DNA of 64,000 nt from Clostridiales bacterium. GTDB lineage: Bacteria > Bacillota > Clostridia > Oscillospirales > Acutalibacteraceae. Positions 25,384-34,285 of this stretch are shown piece by piece. The DNA lies in NCBI GenBank assembly GCA_022800315.1, contig JAAWQC010000003.1:41837-105836 (forward strand), given 5' to 3'. How positions within the stretch are numbered: the first letter of the stretch is position 1; every line of letters starts with the position of its first letter. Both the position numbers and the translations under genes were made by a program. Under the pieces are notes generated by a model. That model searched no databases. It had not been told where the DNA came from and saw nothing but the letters and a program-made list of their open reading frames with translations.

Positions 25384-26025
25384 TTACGCAGACGGATTTT
25401 CTCCCCTGTCCGCCAGGCGGTTCAGCCGTTCCGCCTCCTGCCGCGCGCTGTCGACAGCGGCCTGATCGAGCGTGCGAACTTCAAGAGCCTCGACCTTGCT
25501 GTCGACATACCGGTCATACAGCTCAAGCAATTCCGCGGGGGAGGGTTCCCGTTGACCGTGTTCGCTGCGATACGTTTCAATCAGTTTGGGGCTGACCAGC
25601 AGAAGATGCTGCGCTTTGATTTTCGCGTTCACCTGTGTCTCGGTCAGGATGTCGATCATATCCTGCTTGGTTATACCGGCCTGTTCGCAGAAGCTCTCGT
25701 TTTCTTCCCGGTCCTTCTCGTAGGCCTGCCTGTATTCTTCCTCTATGGATGCCCGGTTGATCTGCAGGGCTTCCCCGCCGGCGGCAATTTCATCCGATGC
25801 CAGATGGATTTTGGCAATTGCACAGGCGATTTCCTCGGGTGTTTCAATGTCTTTCCCGGCGATGGCACTCATTTGCATGTACAGGCGCATTTCCTTTTCC
25901 GTGATCCGATCGTCTCCCACCACGGCCGCATGACGCCCGCCCATATTCGCCGAAACGGACACCCCCAGTATGATCAGGAAGACCGCCAGACCGGCAACCA
26001 CCATCAGCTTTTTCCGTAACCTCAT
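25384..26025 (-). CDS. Membrane-anchored helical protein, SurA/PrsA N-domain-like
   Basis: The 213-residue protein has an uncleaved or signal-anchor helix (about 7-26) and a highly charged helical exterior part. The pattern GDDRITEKEMRLYMQ followed by long helices resembles the chaperone N-domain of SurA/PrsA foldases, but no parvulin PPIase domain follows. A role as an extracytoplasmic chaperone or peptide binder is possible but unproven. AGGAGAAGCG lies before the ATG. It is followed by the lipoprotein gene at 24866, likely as one operon. Confidence 0.6.
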   Translation of the reverse strand: MRLRKKLMVVAGLAVFLIILGVSVSANMGGRHAAVVGDDRITEKEMRLYMQMSAIAGKDIETPEEIACAIAKIHLASDEIAAGGEALQINRASIEEEYRQAYEKDREENESFCEQAGITKQDMIDILTETQVNAKIKAQHLLLVSPKLIETYRSEHGQREPSPAELLELYDRYVDSKVEALEVRTLDQAAVDSARQEAERLNRLADRGENPSA

Positions 26026-26062
26026 AACGCTTCTCCTCCTTTATTAAAAATACAATGAGCAG

Positions 26063-26572
26063 CTACTTGATCAGCCCATAGCCGTATACCGGATATTCCC
26101 ACGCCCAGCCCGCTCTGTGAAGCCGTTCCAGACTGGAAGCCGCCACATTTAAAACGCCGTAGGTGTTGCCGCCCGTCCAGTCATAAAAATCCCGGACATG
26201 GAGATAAATGGCGCTGGAGGTTTTGCTGTAGCAATACACTTTTGTCCATAACTCGCATCGGTTGACGGCCAGTTTCCAATCGGTGATGCCCGCTGTTTCA
26301 CCCAGTGTATCGACCGATTTCTGTCCGAATTTGACCATAAAATCCCCTGTGGAAAAAAACGGCAGGGCGTGCACCGCGTCATTGCTCATCACCAATCGTT
26401 TATCGGCTAATTCCGTTGTACTGCTGATAAAGTCGCCGGGAAGAGTATAGGCAGTCTCGGTGTTGTCCAAAAAATGCTTCAGCATCCGGGAGGCGTTGGG
26501 ATATGTATTAGCCGTCGGCGTCAATCCCCAAGTGTACATTGAGATATTTAGAGGTGCCCACATTGTTTTCAT
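26063..26572 (-). CDS. Unrecognised 169-residue protein, AT-richer than neighbours
   Basis: The protein has no signal peptide or membrane helix and is rich in aromatic residues, with a pattern LKHFLDNT near the N-terminus and YDWTGG and ERLHRAGWAWEY near the C-terminus. The last pattern vaguely resembles C-terminal domains I associate with polymorphic toxin proteins, but I cannot name the family. Base composition is near 50 % GC against about 60 % around it, suggesting transfer. There is no clear ribosome binding site at 26572, and an in-frame TAG lies 15 nt upstream. It may be a remnant of a larger gene. Confidence 0.45.
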   Translation of the reverse strand: MKTMWAPLNISMYTWGLTPTANTYPNASRMLKHFLDNTETAYTLPGDFISSTTELADKRLVMSNDAVHALPFFSTGDFMVKFGQKSVDTLGETAGITDWKLAVNRCELWTKVYCYSKTSSAIYLHVRDFYDWTGGNTYGVLNVAASSLERLHRAGWAWEYPVYGYGLIK

Positions 26573-26672
26573 CTCGTCTGTATACTACCATATTTGATAT
26601 TGTTTACAATAAATATTTCATACAATTTTAATATTTGGTGCAATTATCATCGCCTATGTTTCTTCTGACAGC

Positions 26673-26714
26673 GACACAAAGGGGCCGCCGGTTATCCGGC
26701 GGCCCCTTTGTGTC
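26673..26714 (-). terminator. Terminator-like hairpin after glnA
   Basis: A perfect 19-bp stem (26673-26691 with 26696-26714) with a TTAT loop lies 10 nt after the glnA stop. The T-tract is weak. Confidence 0.7.
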
Positions 26715-26723
26715 TATTGTGAA

Positions 26724-28058
26724 TCAATACCGTTCCAGATACCGGTCCAGCTCCCACTGGGTGACCCGGATCTTGTATTCGTTCCACTCGTCATTTTTAT
26801 GCTCCACATACTTCTGGAAGATGTGGTCCCCCAGTGTTTCCCGCATCAGGGGGTCCTTGCGGAAGGCGCGGACCGCCTGCTTGAGGTCGGAGGGCAGGCT
26901 CTCGATGCCGCGGGCCTCCCGGTCGTCCTCCGACAGCTCGAAGATGTTCTCGTCGGTGGAGCAGGGCGGCGTCAGCCCGCGGCGGATGCCGTCCAGCCCG
27001 GCTGCCAGGCACAGGGCCAGGGTCAGATAGGGGTTGGCCGACGGGTCGGGGTTGCGCAGCTCGATGCGGGTCCCCATCCCGCGGGAGGCGGGCACGCGGA
27101 TCAGGGGGCTGCGGTTGCTGGCCGACCACGCCACGTATACAGGGGCCTCATAACCTGACACCAGCCGTTTATAGGAGTTGACCAGCGGGTTGGTGACGGC
27201 GGACATGGCCCGGGCGTGCTCCAGGATGCCGGCGATAAAGCTGTAGGCGGTTTTGCTCAGCCCCAAAGCGTCCGACGGGTCGTAAAAAGCGTTCTGACCG
27301 TCCTTCATCAGGGACATGTTGACGTGCATGCCGCTGCCCGCCCGCCCGAACAAGGGCTTGGGCATGAAGGTGGCGTACATGCCGTGCTCGTGGGCCACCG
27401 TCTTCACCGCCAGCTTGAAGGTGACGATATCGTCCGCGGCAGCCAGTGCGTCGTCGTATTTAAAATCAATCTCGTGCTGGCCCGCCGCCACCTCGTGGTG
27501 GGAGGCCTCGATCTCAAAGCCCATATCCTCCAGCGTCAGGCACATATCCCGCCGGGCGCTCTCCCCCAAATCGGTGGGGCCCAGTTCAAAATACGCCCCT
27601 CGGTCGTGGGTGTTGGTGGTGGGATGGCCGTGGCCGTCGGTGTTGAACAGGAAAAATTCACATTCGGGCCCGACGTTGAAGCCGGTGAAGCCCATCTCCT
27701 CCGCCTGCTTCAGCACCTTTTTCAGCAGGCCGCGGGGATCGCCCTCAAAGGGTTCGCCATCCGGCTTGTACACGTCGCAGATCAGGCGGGCGGTCTTGCC
27801 CTCCTCCCCGCTCCACGGGAAAATCAGGAAGGTATCCCGGTCGGGATACAGGTACATATCCGATTCCTCGATGCGGACAAAGCCCTCGATGGAAGACCCG
27901 TCGAACATGCATTTGTTGTCCAGCGCCTTTTCAAGCTGGCTCGCCGTGATCGCAATATTTTTGAAACTGCCGAAAATATCGGTGAACTGCAGCCGGATGA
28001 ACCGCACGTTCTCCTCCCTAACGATTTCGATGATCTCGTCCCGTGTAAACTTCGCCAT
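26724..28058 (-). CDS. glnA: Glutamine synthetase type I
   Basis: GlnA makes glutamine from glutamate, ammonia and ATP. The 444-residue length is typical of the short GSI-alpha form of Firmicutes. Signatures are [10 protein letters not shown] (beta-grasp/N-terminal), [20 protein letters not shown] in the ATP/glutamate site, and the NRSPLIRVP region with the flap Arg. I chose ATG 28058; the ribosome binding site may be GAAAGG 11 nt upstream, since GGTGGAGG directly abuts the ATG. Not near glnR, so nitrogen control is not visible locally. Confidence 0.97.
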   Translation of the reverse strand: MAKFTRDEIIEIVREENVRFIRLQFTDIFGSFKNIAITASQLEKALDNKCMFDGSSIEGFVRIEESDMYLYPDRDTFLIFPWSGEEGKTARLICDVYKPDGEPFEGDPRGLLKKVLKQAEEMGFTGFNVGPECEFFLFNTDGHGHPTTNTHDRGAYFELGPTDLGESARRDMCLTLEDMGFEIEASHHEVAAGQHEIDFKYDDALAAADDIVTFKLAVKTVAHEHGMYATFMPKPLFGRAGSGMHVNMSLMKDGQNAFYDPSDALGLSKTAYSFIAGILEHARAMSAVTNPLVNSYKRLVSGYEAPVYVAWSASNRSPLIRVPASRGMGTRIELRNPDPSANPYLTLALCLAAGLDGIRRGLTPPCSTDENIFELSEDDREARGIESLPSDLKQAVRAFRKDPLMRETLGDHIFQKYVEHKNDEWNEYKIRVTQWELDRYLERY

Positions 28059-28233
28059 CCTCCACCATGCCTTTCCGTCGTCTGCGCCGGCGAATAAGCA
28101 GACCATTCCGCCCGCATACTAGAGGGCGGAAGGCCGCTGTCCCGGCGGCGCCTCGATACCCTCGCATTATCGCATTGTTCGCGGGATTTTGTCAAGCAAA
28201 GAGCCAAAAGCGCCAGAAAGGAGAGAGGCTGTC

Positions 28234-28431
28234 GTGTCATCGAAAAACAAAAAGAAACGGAATGGCTCGCGGGAGCCGGTGCCCGACGTCATCCCCGGCC
28301 GCGTCCACGGCGCCTTCGCCACCCAGGCCGTGACCGACACCACCCACCGGTTCCCCCGCACCAACGTCGCCCGCCCCAGCGACGAATGTGTGGAAGCCAA
28401 CCGCGACTGGGTGGATTTCAACGAGAAATAG
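28234..28431 (+). CDS. Small spore-associated protein, DUF3787-like
   Basis: From the GTG at 28234, preceded by AAAGGAGAGAGG, the product is 65 residues. It has a basic N-terminus (SSKNKKKRNG) and a C-terminal pattern, T-x-x-x-x-x-P-T-N-V-A-x-P-S-x-E-C-V then WVDFNEK, that matches DUF3787 proteins. One member in Clostridioides difficile is annotated as a spore surface protein. The assignment rests on the conserved PS-x-E..WVD-x-NEK ending. It stands alone with its own terminator. Confidence 0.65.
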   Translation: MSSKNKKKRNGSREPVPDVIPGRVHGAFATQAVTDTTHRFPRTNVARPSDECVEANRDWVDFNEK

Positions 28432-28438
28432 GATTTTA

Positions 28439-28468
28439 GCCCCGCCGCCTTCCGTGGTGGGGTTTTTT
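28439..28468 (+). terminator. Terminator after the DUF3787-like gene
   Basis: A 9-bp stem with two G-T pairs (from 28440) is followed by seven T residues. Confidence 0.75.
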
Positions 28469-28497
28469 TGACCTATTCTACGGTGTGCCGCTCCTTT

Positions 28498-29166
28498 TCA
28501 GCCGCGTGCCCGTATCCACCGGCCGGCTTCCCGCAGGTCGCATACCGCCGTCACGCCGTCCGGTACGGATTTTTCCTCCCGATTCAGCCACAGAGCGGGG
28601 ATGCCGACGGCGGAAGCCGCCGCTGCGTCGTTTATAAGGGAATCCCCGATGTGGACCACTTCTCCGGCGGAAAGGCCCGCCAAACGCAGGGCGGTTTCAA
28701 AAACGCGGCGGTCGGGTTTATACGCTCCCGCCCTCTCGCTGGTGACCATCCCGGCGGGAGTCAGCCCCAGCGTCCCTACAGCGGCATCGAGGAAGGACGA
28801 GTCGCTGTTGGTGACGATATAGCAGGGCTGCCGCAGGCTCTGCCAAAACGGGAGGGCGTCGGAGAAGGGCGAGGGCCGGCTCCAGTGCTCCACCATCCGT
28901 GCGCAGAGCGCTTCGGGGTCCGCGGCCGAGGCAAAACGGGCGGTGGTTTCCTCGAAGGCCTGACGCGCCAGGGCATACTGGCTGCGGAAAGCGCCCTCGT
29001 TCGCCTCTTTCAGCAGGGCGCCGAAGCGCTTCCACCAGAAGCCGAAGACCGGCGCGGGGTCCTTTTCTTCTCCGGCGGCGCAGATGTCGGCCAGCACCTC
29101 TCCCACAATGGGCCCGTTTTCCCTTACCAGCGTGCCGTAAAAATCAACAAATACCGCTTTTATCAT
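28498..29166 (-). CDS. HAD-superfamily hydrolase
   Basis: The 222-residue protein is a subfamily-I HAD enzyme with a helical cap (about 15-85). Motif I is DFYGT at 8-12, with nucleophile Asp8. The second Asp of phosphatases (DxD) is Tyr10, as in the DxYGT of haloacid dehalogenase-like members. Motif III Lys lies in GAYKPDRRVF, and motif IV is GDSLINDAAAA. It probably acts on a small phosphorylated or halogenated metabolite; the substrate is unknown. A good ribosome binding site (CAGGAGGACAG) precedes the ATG. Confidence 0.88.
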   Translation of the reverse strand: MIKAVFVDFYGTLVRENGPIVGEVLADICAAGEEKDPAPVFGFWWKRFGALLKEANEGAFRSQYALARQAFEETTARFASAADPEALCARMVEHWSRPSPFSDALPFWQSLRQPCYIVTNSDSSFLDAAVGTLGLTPAGMVTSERAGAYKPDRRVFETALRLAGLSAGEVVHIGDSLINDAAAASAVGIPALWLNREEKSVPDGVTAVCDLREAGRWIRARG

Positions 29167-29380
29167 GCGCTGTCCTCCTGCTGCCTCGTGTTATATACAC
29201 AGTGTACCTTTCCCATTCCTCCCTGTCAAACCGCTTTTCCGCCCCCCATACGGAAGTATGTGCCGGTATGAACCGTTTCGTGAAAACCGATCGCCGTAAT
29301 GTTTACTATAAGTTTTGCCCCCTATATGTGGATTCGGTTGAATTTCCGTAAATCCCTTCCTTTTGCGTTTCCAGTTATGC

Positions 29381-29386
29381 TACAAT
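29381..29386 (+). promoter_or_regulatory. Extended -10 of the ABC-2 operon
   Basis: TATGCTACAAT contains an extended -10 (TGCTACAAT) 55 nt before the first permease gene. No convincing -35 is seen at the right distance. The 274-nt gap (29167-29440) otherwise holds nothing I recognise. Confidence 0.45.
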
Positions 29387-29440
29387 CAAAAAAGTGTTCT
29401 ATCAAACGCCGGCTGCCGGCGGAAAGGCGTTGAGAATTCG

Positions 29441-30661
29441 ATGCGGATTTTTCGTGCCGAAATGAAAAAACTGCTGGTCTGCCCGGTGGGACGGTTTCTC
29501 CTGCTGGTAGCGCTGGCTTTGCTGCTCATCGTCCCCATCAAAGACGTCTATCGTTACCGCACAGTCAACGAAAGGGTCAGGGAGATGAGCGTCGAGGAGA
29601 TCGTCGATCAGGTCAACGGACGCCCCGCCCCCGACGTGAAAACCTACCTCGACAATAAATGGAACGGCGGCCTCGACAACCCCCGCCTCCACGGCAAGGT
29701 GGACGAAGGGGAGCAGGCGTACCTCTATACGTGGGACAATCACTGGGACAACGTGTTCAAGCTGCGGATGTACCGCAGCAGCGGCATGCTGGCCGACGAA
29801 GATATCGAAGGCCCCATGGACGAGCGGATATTCGAAAAGGTATCCATCCGCAAAGCCAAGATCAAGCAGGGGATGCTGGAGGTCTGGGGACAGGAAGACA
29901 GCGCGGAATACGCGGCCCTGGAACTGCAGATCGATATGATGGAAGAGGTGGGGGTGCAGTCCGGCGGCTACGTGGATTTCTGGAACCGGATGGAGACGCG
30001 CACCCAGTTCTTCGGGGTGCTCTTCACCGCCATGTACATACTGCTCATCTCCCGGATTTTCGCCATGGAATATTCCTCCGGCATGTATATGCTGCTGGCC
30101 AGTACGCGGGAGGGCAAACGGAAAACTGCCAGGGCCAAGCTGGGGGCCTGCTTCACCACCGGCATCGGCATGGTGCTGCTGATCAATCTGGTGCCGGCCG
30201 CCATCTACCTGCTGGGTGGCACGGCGGCGGGCTGGGACGAAAACCTCAACAATCTGGACCTGTTCCCCTATTGTCCTTATAATTTAACCATCCTGGAGTA
30301 TTTTCTGCTGAAAATCCTCTTCCAGATGCTGGCGGTGCTGGCGGTGGGCGCCGTGACCGCCTTCCTTTCGCTCAAGCTGCGCTCCACCATCCCCGCGGCG
30401 GCGGCCGGGCTGCTGGTACTGTTGTTCCCGTACGGTCTCAATCTGCTCAGGGGCGGACAGGAGAACCTGCTGACCCTCTTCAGCCTGGGGTACGGTGCCA
30501 ACCCGGTCAAGGTGTTCGACCGGTTTCAAATCCTGACCCCCTTCGGCGAACCGGTGTTGTATCCGCCCCTGCTGGCGGTATTTCTCCTGTTGGTGGCCGT
30601 CCTGTTCGCCTTCCTGACCTGCCGCAGCTACGGCAGGGGAAAGTGCAACGTCGTCCGCTGA
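29441..30661 (+). CDS. ABC-2-type transporter permease (first paralogue)
   Basis: The 406-residue membrane protein has a first helix at about 17-36, an extracytoplasmic region of about 160 residues rich in charged residues, then five to six more helices from about 195. It shares SRIFAMEYSSGMYMLLAST...GKRK with the second permease at 31628, showing that they are paralogues. ATG 29441 follows GGAAAGG. The layout permease-ATPase-permease in one operon points to an ABC-2-type exporter with a heteromeric membrane part. The substrate is unknown. Confidence 0.85.
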   Translation: MRIFRAEMKKLLVCPVGRFLLLVALALLLIVPIKDVYRYRTVNERVREMSVEEIVDQVNGRPAPDVKTYLDNKWNGGLDNPRLHGKVDEGEQAYLYTWDNHWDNVFKLRMYRSSGMLADEDIEGPMDERIFEKVSIRKAKIKQGMLEVWGQEDSAEYAALELQIDMMEEVGVQSGGYVDFWNRMETRTQFFGVLFTAMYILLISRIFAMEYSSGMYMLLASTREGKRKTARAKLGACFTTGIGMVLLINLVPAAIYLLGGTAAGWDENLNNLDLFPYCPYNLTILEYFLLKILFQMLAVLAVGAVTAFLSLKLRSTIPAAAAGLLVLLFPYGLNLLRGGQENLLTLFSLGYGANPVKVFDRFQILTPFGEPVLYPPLLAVFLLLVAVLFAFLTCRSYGRGKCNVVR

Positions 30662-30707
30662 AAACGCGCCGTGTACGAGAATACCGGCCCTGAAAGGAAG
30701 GAACCCC

Positions 30708-31631
30708 ATGAATTACCGTCTGGAACAGTTGAGTATGCGCTATGGCAAGCGGGAAGCGCTGAAGGATTTTACCTATTCCTTCGGCACCGGAGTGTACGGC
30801 CTCATCGGGCCCAACGGCGCGGGCAAAACCACCCTGATGCAGCTGATGGCAGGGGTATTCCGTCCCGCCACCGGCCGTGTGTTTTTTGACGGCGAGCCCT
30901 ACGACACCATGTCCCCGCGCTACGCCGCCCACATCGGCTACCTGCCGCAGGAAATTGTCATGTATCCCGAATTTACCGTCCGTCAGTACCTGGAGTACGT
31001 GGCGGCGCTGAAAAACGTAAAGGACCCGAATCAGATCGACCATTTTCTGGCGCTGGTCAACCTGAGCGACCGGGCCAAAACCCGGTGCGGCAAGCTGTCC
31101 GGCGGCATGAAACGCCGCCTGGGCATCGCCCAGGCCGTGCTGGGGGATCCCCGTGTCCTCATCCTCGACGAGCCCACCACCGGTGTGGATATCACCGAGC
31201 GGGTCAAGTTCCGCCAGATCATCTCCGAGCTGTCCGCCGACCGGACGGTCATCTATTCCACCCACACCTCTGAGGACCTGGAGCTGGTGGCCAAGGAAAT
31301 CATCCTGATGAAAAAGGGCGCCATCGTGTCGGCGGGGCCGGGCGCGGAACTGCTGGGAGACCTCGTTGGCAAGGTGTGGGAAATTCGGCTGTCCGCCGAG
31401 GAATTCCGTGCCGCCCAGCAAAAACGTTCCGATCTGCTGGTGGCCAACGTGGCGCTGGACGGCGAGCAGTGCCTGACCCGTATCCTCTGCGAGTCGAAGC
31501 CCTTCGAGGGCGCGCGGGAGGTGCCTGCCACCTACGAGGACCTGTCCCTGTACATATTCAGCGGAGCGTTCCCCGCCGCGGGAGTGGGCACTGTCCAGAC
31601 GTCGTCGGAAGGGTGTGAAGAGGGCCGATGA
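30708..31631 (+). CDS. ABC transporter ATP-binding protein
   Basis: The 307-residue protein has Walker A GPNGAGKT at 34-41, the signature LSGGMKRRLGIAQ, Walker B VLILDEPTTGVD and the switch His in YSTHTSED. The C-terminal 80 residues after the ATPase core are typical of the NatA/CcmA-like exporters. GAAAGGAAGG precedes the ATG. Its stop overlaps the start of the second permease by 4 nt (ATGA), so translation is coupled. Confidence 0.95.
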   Translation: MNYRLEQLSMRYGKREALKDFTYSFGTGVYGLIGPNGAGKTTLMQLMAGVFRPATGRVFFDGEPYDTMSPRYAAHIGYLPQEIVMYPEFTVRQYLEYVAALKNVKDPNQIDHFLALVNLSDRAKTRCGKLSGGMKRRLGIAQAVLGDPRVLILDEPTTGVDITERVKFRQIISELSADRTVIYSTHTSEDLELVAKEIILMKKGAIVSAGPGAELLGDLVGKVWEIRLSAEEFRAAQQKRSDLLVANVALDGEQCLTRILCESKPFEGAREVPATYEDLSLYIFSGAFPAAGVGTVQTSSEGCEEGR

Positions 31632-32857
31632 AGCTGTTCCGCTTTGAGCTGAAAAAGCTGCTGCACAGTCCCATCGCCATCCTGATCCCCGTCATACTGA
31701 TCGCAGCGGGGTTGGTGCAGCCGCTTTTGTATGTCCATAATTATAAGGCGGTCAACGCAAAATATCAAAACAAAGACATAGCCGCCATTATTGCGGAATA
31801 CGATACCTATACACAGGAACCCCTGTTGGAAGATATCGAGAACAACCTGCATTACAACGAGCTGGCCCGTGAACGGAAAAATCTGCAGCGGGTGGTGCCC
31901 GACGACCTGCTCCCCTACTTCGATACCCCCATCGACCAGCTGTTCCTCTACTCCAACGTCCAGCATTACCGCGATTACGGCTACGCGCTGGATAAGCCCC
32001 TGTTCGGTTCCAGTGAAAACGCCTCCTCGGTCCGCTCGAAGCAGTCCATCGTGGACGCCCTGTCCGCCCTGACCGAAGAGGGCAGAACCGACAGCGACGA
32101 ATTCCGCAGCCTGATGAAACATCTGGAAATGATGAAGGAATCGGATATCACCGGGGTGCGATATAACCATTTCTGGGTAAAACTCCAGGATTCCACCGGT
32201 ACCATCCTGCTGGTGCTGGCCGCCGCCTTTGTCCTCCTGATCTCCAGCGTGTTCTCGCGGGAATACGCCACCGGCATGTACCGCATCCTGGCCTCTACCC
32301 CCCTGGGAAAACGGCAGTCCCTGGTGTGCAAGCTCACCGCCTGCACCTTGCTGGGGATCGGTATCGCCCTGCTGATGAACCTGCTGCCTGCCGCGGTCTA
32401 TCTCGGACTGGGCAGTCCGGTGGGATGGGATACTCTGCTGCCCGGCCTGGGGGAGGGCTGGTTTACCTATTCCCCCTATTCCCTGCCGGTCTACCAGTAC
32501 TTTATCCTCAAAACCCTGATCGACTGCCTGGCCATGGCGGCGGTGGGAGCCCTGACCGCATGGCTGTCCCTGCGCACCCGCTCATCCCTGCATACGGCCA
32601 CCATCGGGCTGCTGCTGCTGTTCACGGCCTACGGTGCGACCTTCCTCACCGATCAGGAATCGGTGCTGTCCCGTTTCAGTTTGACCTACGGGCTGGATAC
32701 CCGCATGCTGTTCAGCGACCATGTGGTGTATCACCTCTTCGGCATCACCGTCTCCTACCCGGTGGCCCTCACCCTGTTTATGGCCGGTCTGTTCGTCCTG
32801 TTCACCTTCCTCGCCTTCCGGCGCTATATGAGGGGGAAAGCGAATCAGGTGAGATAA
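31628..32857 (+). CDS. ABC-2-type transporter permease (second paralogue)
   Basis: The 409-residue permease has the same topology as the protein at 29441: one N-terminal helix (about 15-33), an extracytoplasmic loop to about 185, and a bundle of six helices. The conserved block SSVFSREYATGMYRILASTPLGKRQ matches the first permease nearly residue for residue. It overlaps the ATPase gene by 4 nt. Together the three genes form one exporter, with each permease probably present once per complex. Confidence 0.87.
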   Translation: MKLFRFELKKLLHSPIAILIPVILIAAGLVQPLLYVHNYKAVNAKYQNKDIAAIIAEYDTYTQEPLLEDIENNLHYNELARERKNLQRVVPDDLLPYFDTPIDQLFLYSNVQHYRDYGYALDKPLFGSSENASSVRSKQSIVDALSALTEEGRTDSDEFRSLMKHLEMMKESDITGVRYNHFWVKLQDSTGTILLVLAAAFVLLISSVFSREYATGMYRILASTPLGKRQSLVCKLTACTLLGIGIALLMNLLPAAVYLGLGSPVGWDTLLPGLGEGWFTYSPYSLPVYQYFILKTLIDCLAMAAVGALTAWLSLRTRSSLHTATIGLLLLFTAYGATFLTDQESVLSRFSLTYGLDTRMLFSDHVVYHLFGITVSYPVALTLFMAGLFVLFTFLAFRRYMRGKANQVR

Positions 32858-32887
32858 CCGCTTAATCGGCGGGGAAAAGGAGCTTGC

Positions 32888-33754
32888 ATGGTCATTCGTC
32901 TGCATAAAAAGGTATTTCTCCTGCTGTTGACGGTGATATGGCTCACCTGCCTGATCCTCTTCCTGTACTGGCAGGACAACGGCCTGACCGTCACCCGCTC
33001 CGAATACCGCAGCCCGTCTGTCCCCCGTGGGTTTGACGGCTTTACCGTCGTCCAGCTGTCCGACCTGCACAACAAGCAGTTCGGGAAGGAACAAAAAGCC
33101 CTGTTGGATACGTTGGCCGCCCTCTCCCCCGACGCCATTTTTCTCACCGGCGACCTGATCGACCGGCGGCGGTACGATCTGGACACCGCGATAAAACTGG
33201 TGGAAGGAGCTGTCAAACTGGCTCCGGTGTATTATGTGTCGGGCAATCACGAGGTCCTTTCGGGACATTACGACGAAATTCTGGAACGTCTCCAGGCGGC
33301 GGGTGTCCATACGCTGGAGAATGAAGAGACTTCACTCACGGCAGGCGGCGCCAGTCTGCCGCTGTGCGGATTGTCCGACCCCCAGTACTTCTCCACCACC
33401 TTGACCGGCAGACTGCCCGATCAGCAGGAGGCCCTTCTGGATGTCTGGTCACAGGAGTACGATTTTCTGCTGCTTCTGTGTCATCGGCCGGAAGTGTTCG
33501 ATGAGTATGCCGACAGGGATATCGGGCTTGTCTTTACCGGCCACGCCCACGGCGGGCAGTTCCGCCTGCCCCTGATCGGCGGACTGTTCGCACCGGGGCA
33601 GGGCCTGTTCCCCGCCTATACGAGCGGTTCGTATACCGAAGGGGCTGCCACCATGTATGTCAGCCGCGGTTTGGGGAACAGTCTGATGCCCATCCGCCTG
33701 TTCAACCGACCAGAGGTGGTGGCGGTGACCCTGCGCAGCGAAGGACCGCTTTAG
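32888..33754 (+). CDS. Membrane-anchored calcineurin-like metallophosphoesterase
   Basis: The 288-residue protein has an N-terminal signal-anchor helix (about 8-28) and a metallophosphoesterase domain. The metal motifs are all present: SDLH (Asp59, His61), GDLID (Asp89), GNHE (Asn120, His121), CHRPE and GHAHGGQ. The group includes YkuE and YaeI, which act outside the membrane on phosphodiester or lipid substrates. AAAAGGAG lies before the ATG. The gene lies 30 nt after the ABC operon and may be cotranscribed with it. Confidence 0.9.
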   Translation: MVIRLHKKVFLLLLTVIWLTCLILFLYWQDNGLTVTRSEYRSPSVPRGFDGFTVVQLSDLHNKQFGKEQKALLDTLAALSPDAIFLTGDLIDRRRYDLDTAIKLVEGAVKLAPVYYVSGNHEVLSGHYDEILERLQAAGVHTLENEETSLTAGGASLPLCGLSDPQYFSTTLTGRLPDQQEALLDVWSQEYDFLLLLCHRPEVFDEYADRDIGLVFTGHAHGGQFRLPLIGGLFAPGQGLFPAYTSGSYTEGAATMYVSRGLGNSLMPIRLFNRPEVVAVTLRSEGPL

Positions 33755-33794
33755 GGCATCGTCAGGCGCTCCCGTATCGCTGACGTTTTTCTAC

Positions 33795-33823
33795 TTGATT
33801 TTTATCCCATGCCATGCTATACT
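33795..33823 (+). promoter_or_regulatory. Promoter of the ABC-F leader and gene
   Basis: TTGATT (33795-33800) and TATACT (33818-33823) are exactly 17 nt apart with a TGC extension before the -10. The start would be near 33830, some 455 nt before the ABC-F gene. Confidence 0.75.
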
Positions 33824-33856
33824 TTCTGTATTATATCCGAAAGGCTGGTGGCAATC

Positions 33857-33916
33857 ATGAACGCCTATTCCCCTCTGGCCGCCAGAGGCCGCTCCTGCAA
33901 TCGGTTTATACGGTGA
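33857..33916 (+). CDS. Candidate 19-residue leader peptide of the ABC-F gene
   Basis: About 27 nt after the likely transcription start, ATG 33857 opens a frame for MNAYSPLAARGRSCNRFIR and a TGA. GGCTGGTGG lies before it. ABC-F resistance genes are often controlled by a leader peptide on which drug-bound ribosomes stall. This peptide contains R-G-R, an Arg-X-Arg pattern of the type at which macrolides arrest ribosomes. Whether it is translated is not known. Confidence 0.4.
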   Translation: MNAYSPLAARGRSCNRFIR

Positions 33917-34222
33917 GACATTGCACGGAGCATAATCCCCGGAATAGCATTCGTTCCGGATATCACCGGCCGGCAGGGATGCCGCAGGCAAAACGGCGCG
34001 TTTGACGCGGCGGCTTTTTGTGTTGCCTGTGTATCGCCCTGCGCCGCCGGGCGCCGTCCTGTGGACGACGGAAAAAGGATTTGATGGGCTGCGGACAATG
34101 ATCTTGTCCGCAGCCCTTTGTAATTCCCGCGGCCAATGACCGCCGCGGGAGAGGAGTTCCTCCGATGCCGGAGGGCTCCGGGTTAAAGGGCTGTACCCGA
34201 AAGGGTGCGGCCCTTTTCCTTT
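33917..34222 (+). promoter_or_regulatory. Structured leader with terminator-like hairpins, putative attenuator of the ABC-F gene
   Basis: Between the leader ORF and the ABC-F gene lie several strong hairpins. CCGGAA/TTCCGG is near 33938-33959. A GC-rich hairpin ends in TTTTT near 34014. A perfect 13-bp stem is at 34086-34098 with 34104-34116, and CCCGCGG/CCGCGGG near 34125-34149. A 14-bp stem with a GAAA loop (34185-34198 with 34203-34216) runs into a T-rich stretch. The last is a good intrinsic terminator 64 nt before the gene. Terminators inside a transcribed leader indicate attenuation control; the switching signal is inferred. Confidence 0.6.
34185..34222 (+). terminator. Intrinsic terminator inside the ABC-F leader
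   Basis: Stem 34185-34198 with 34203-34216 (two G-T pairs), GAAA tetraloop, followed by TCCTTTG. Its place before the coding region suggests conditional termination. Confidence 0.6.
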
Positions 34223-34285
34223 GACAGCCACTGGCGCTGCCCAGCCAATGCCGCCATCGGCACGACCACAGAAAGGAATCGAATC

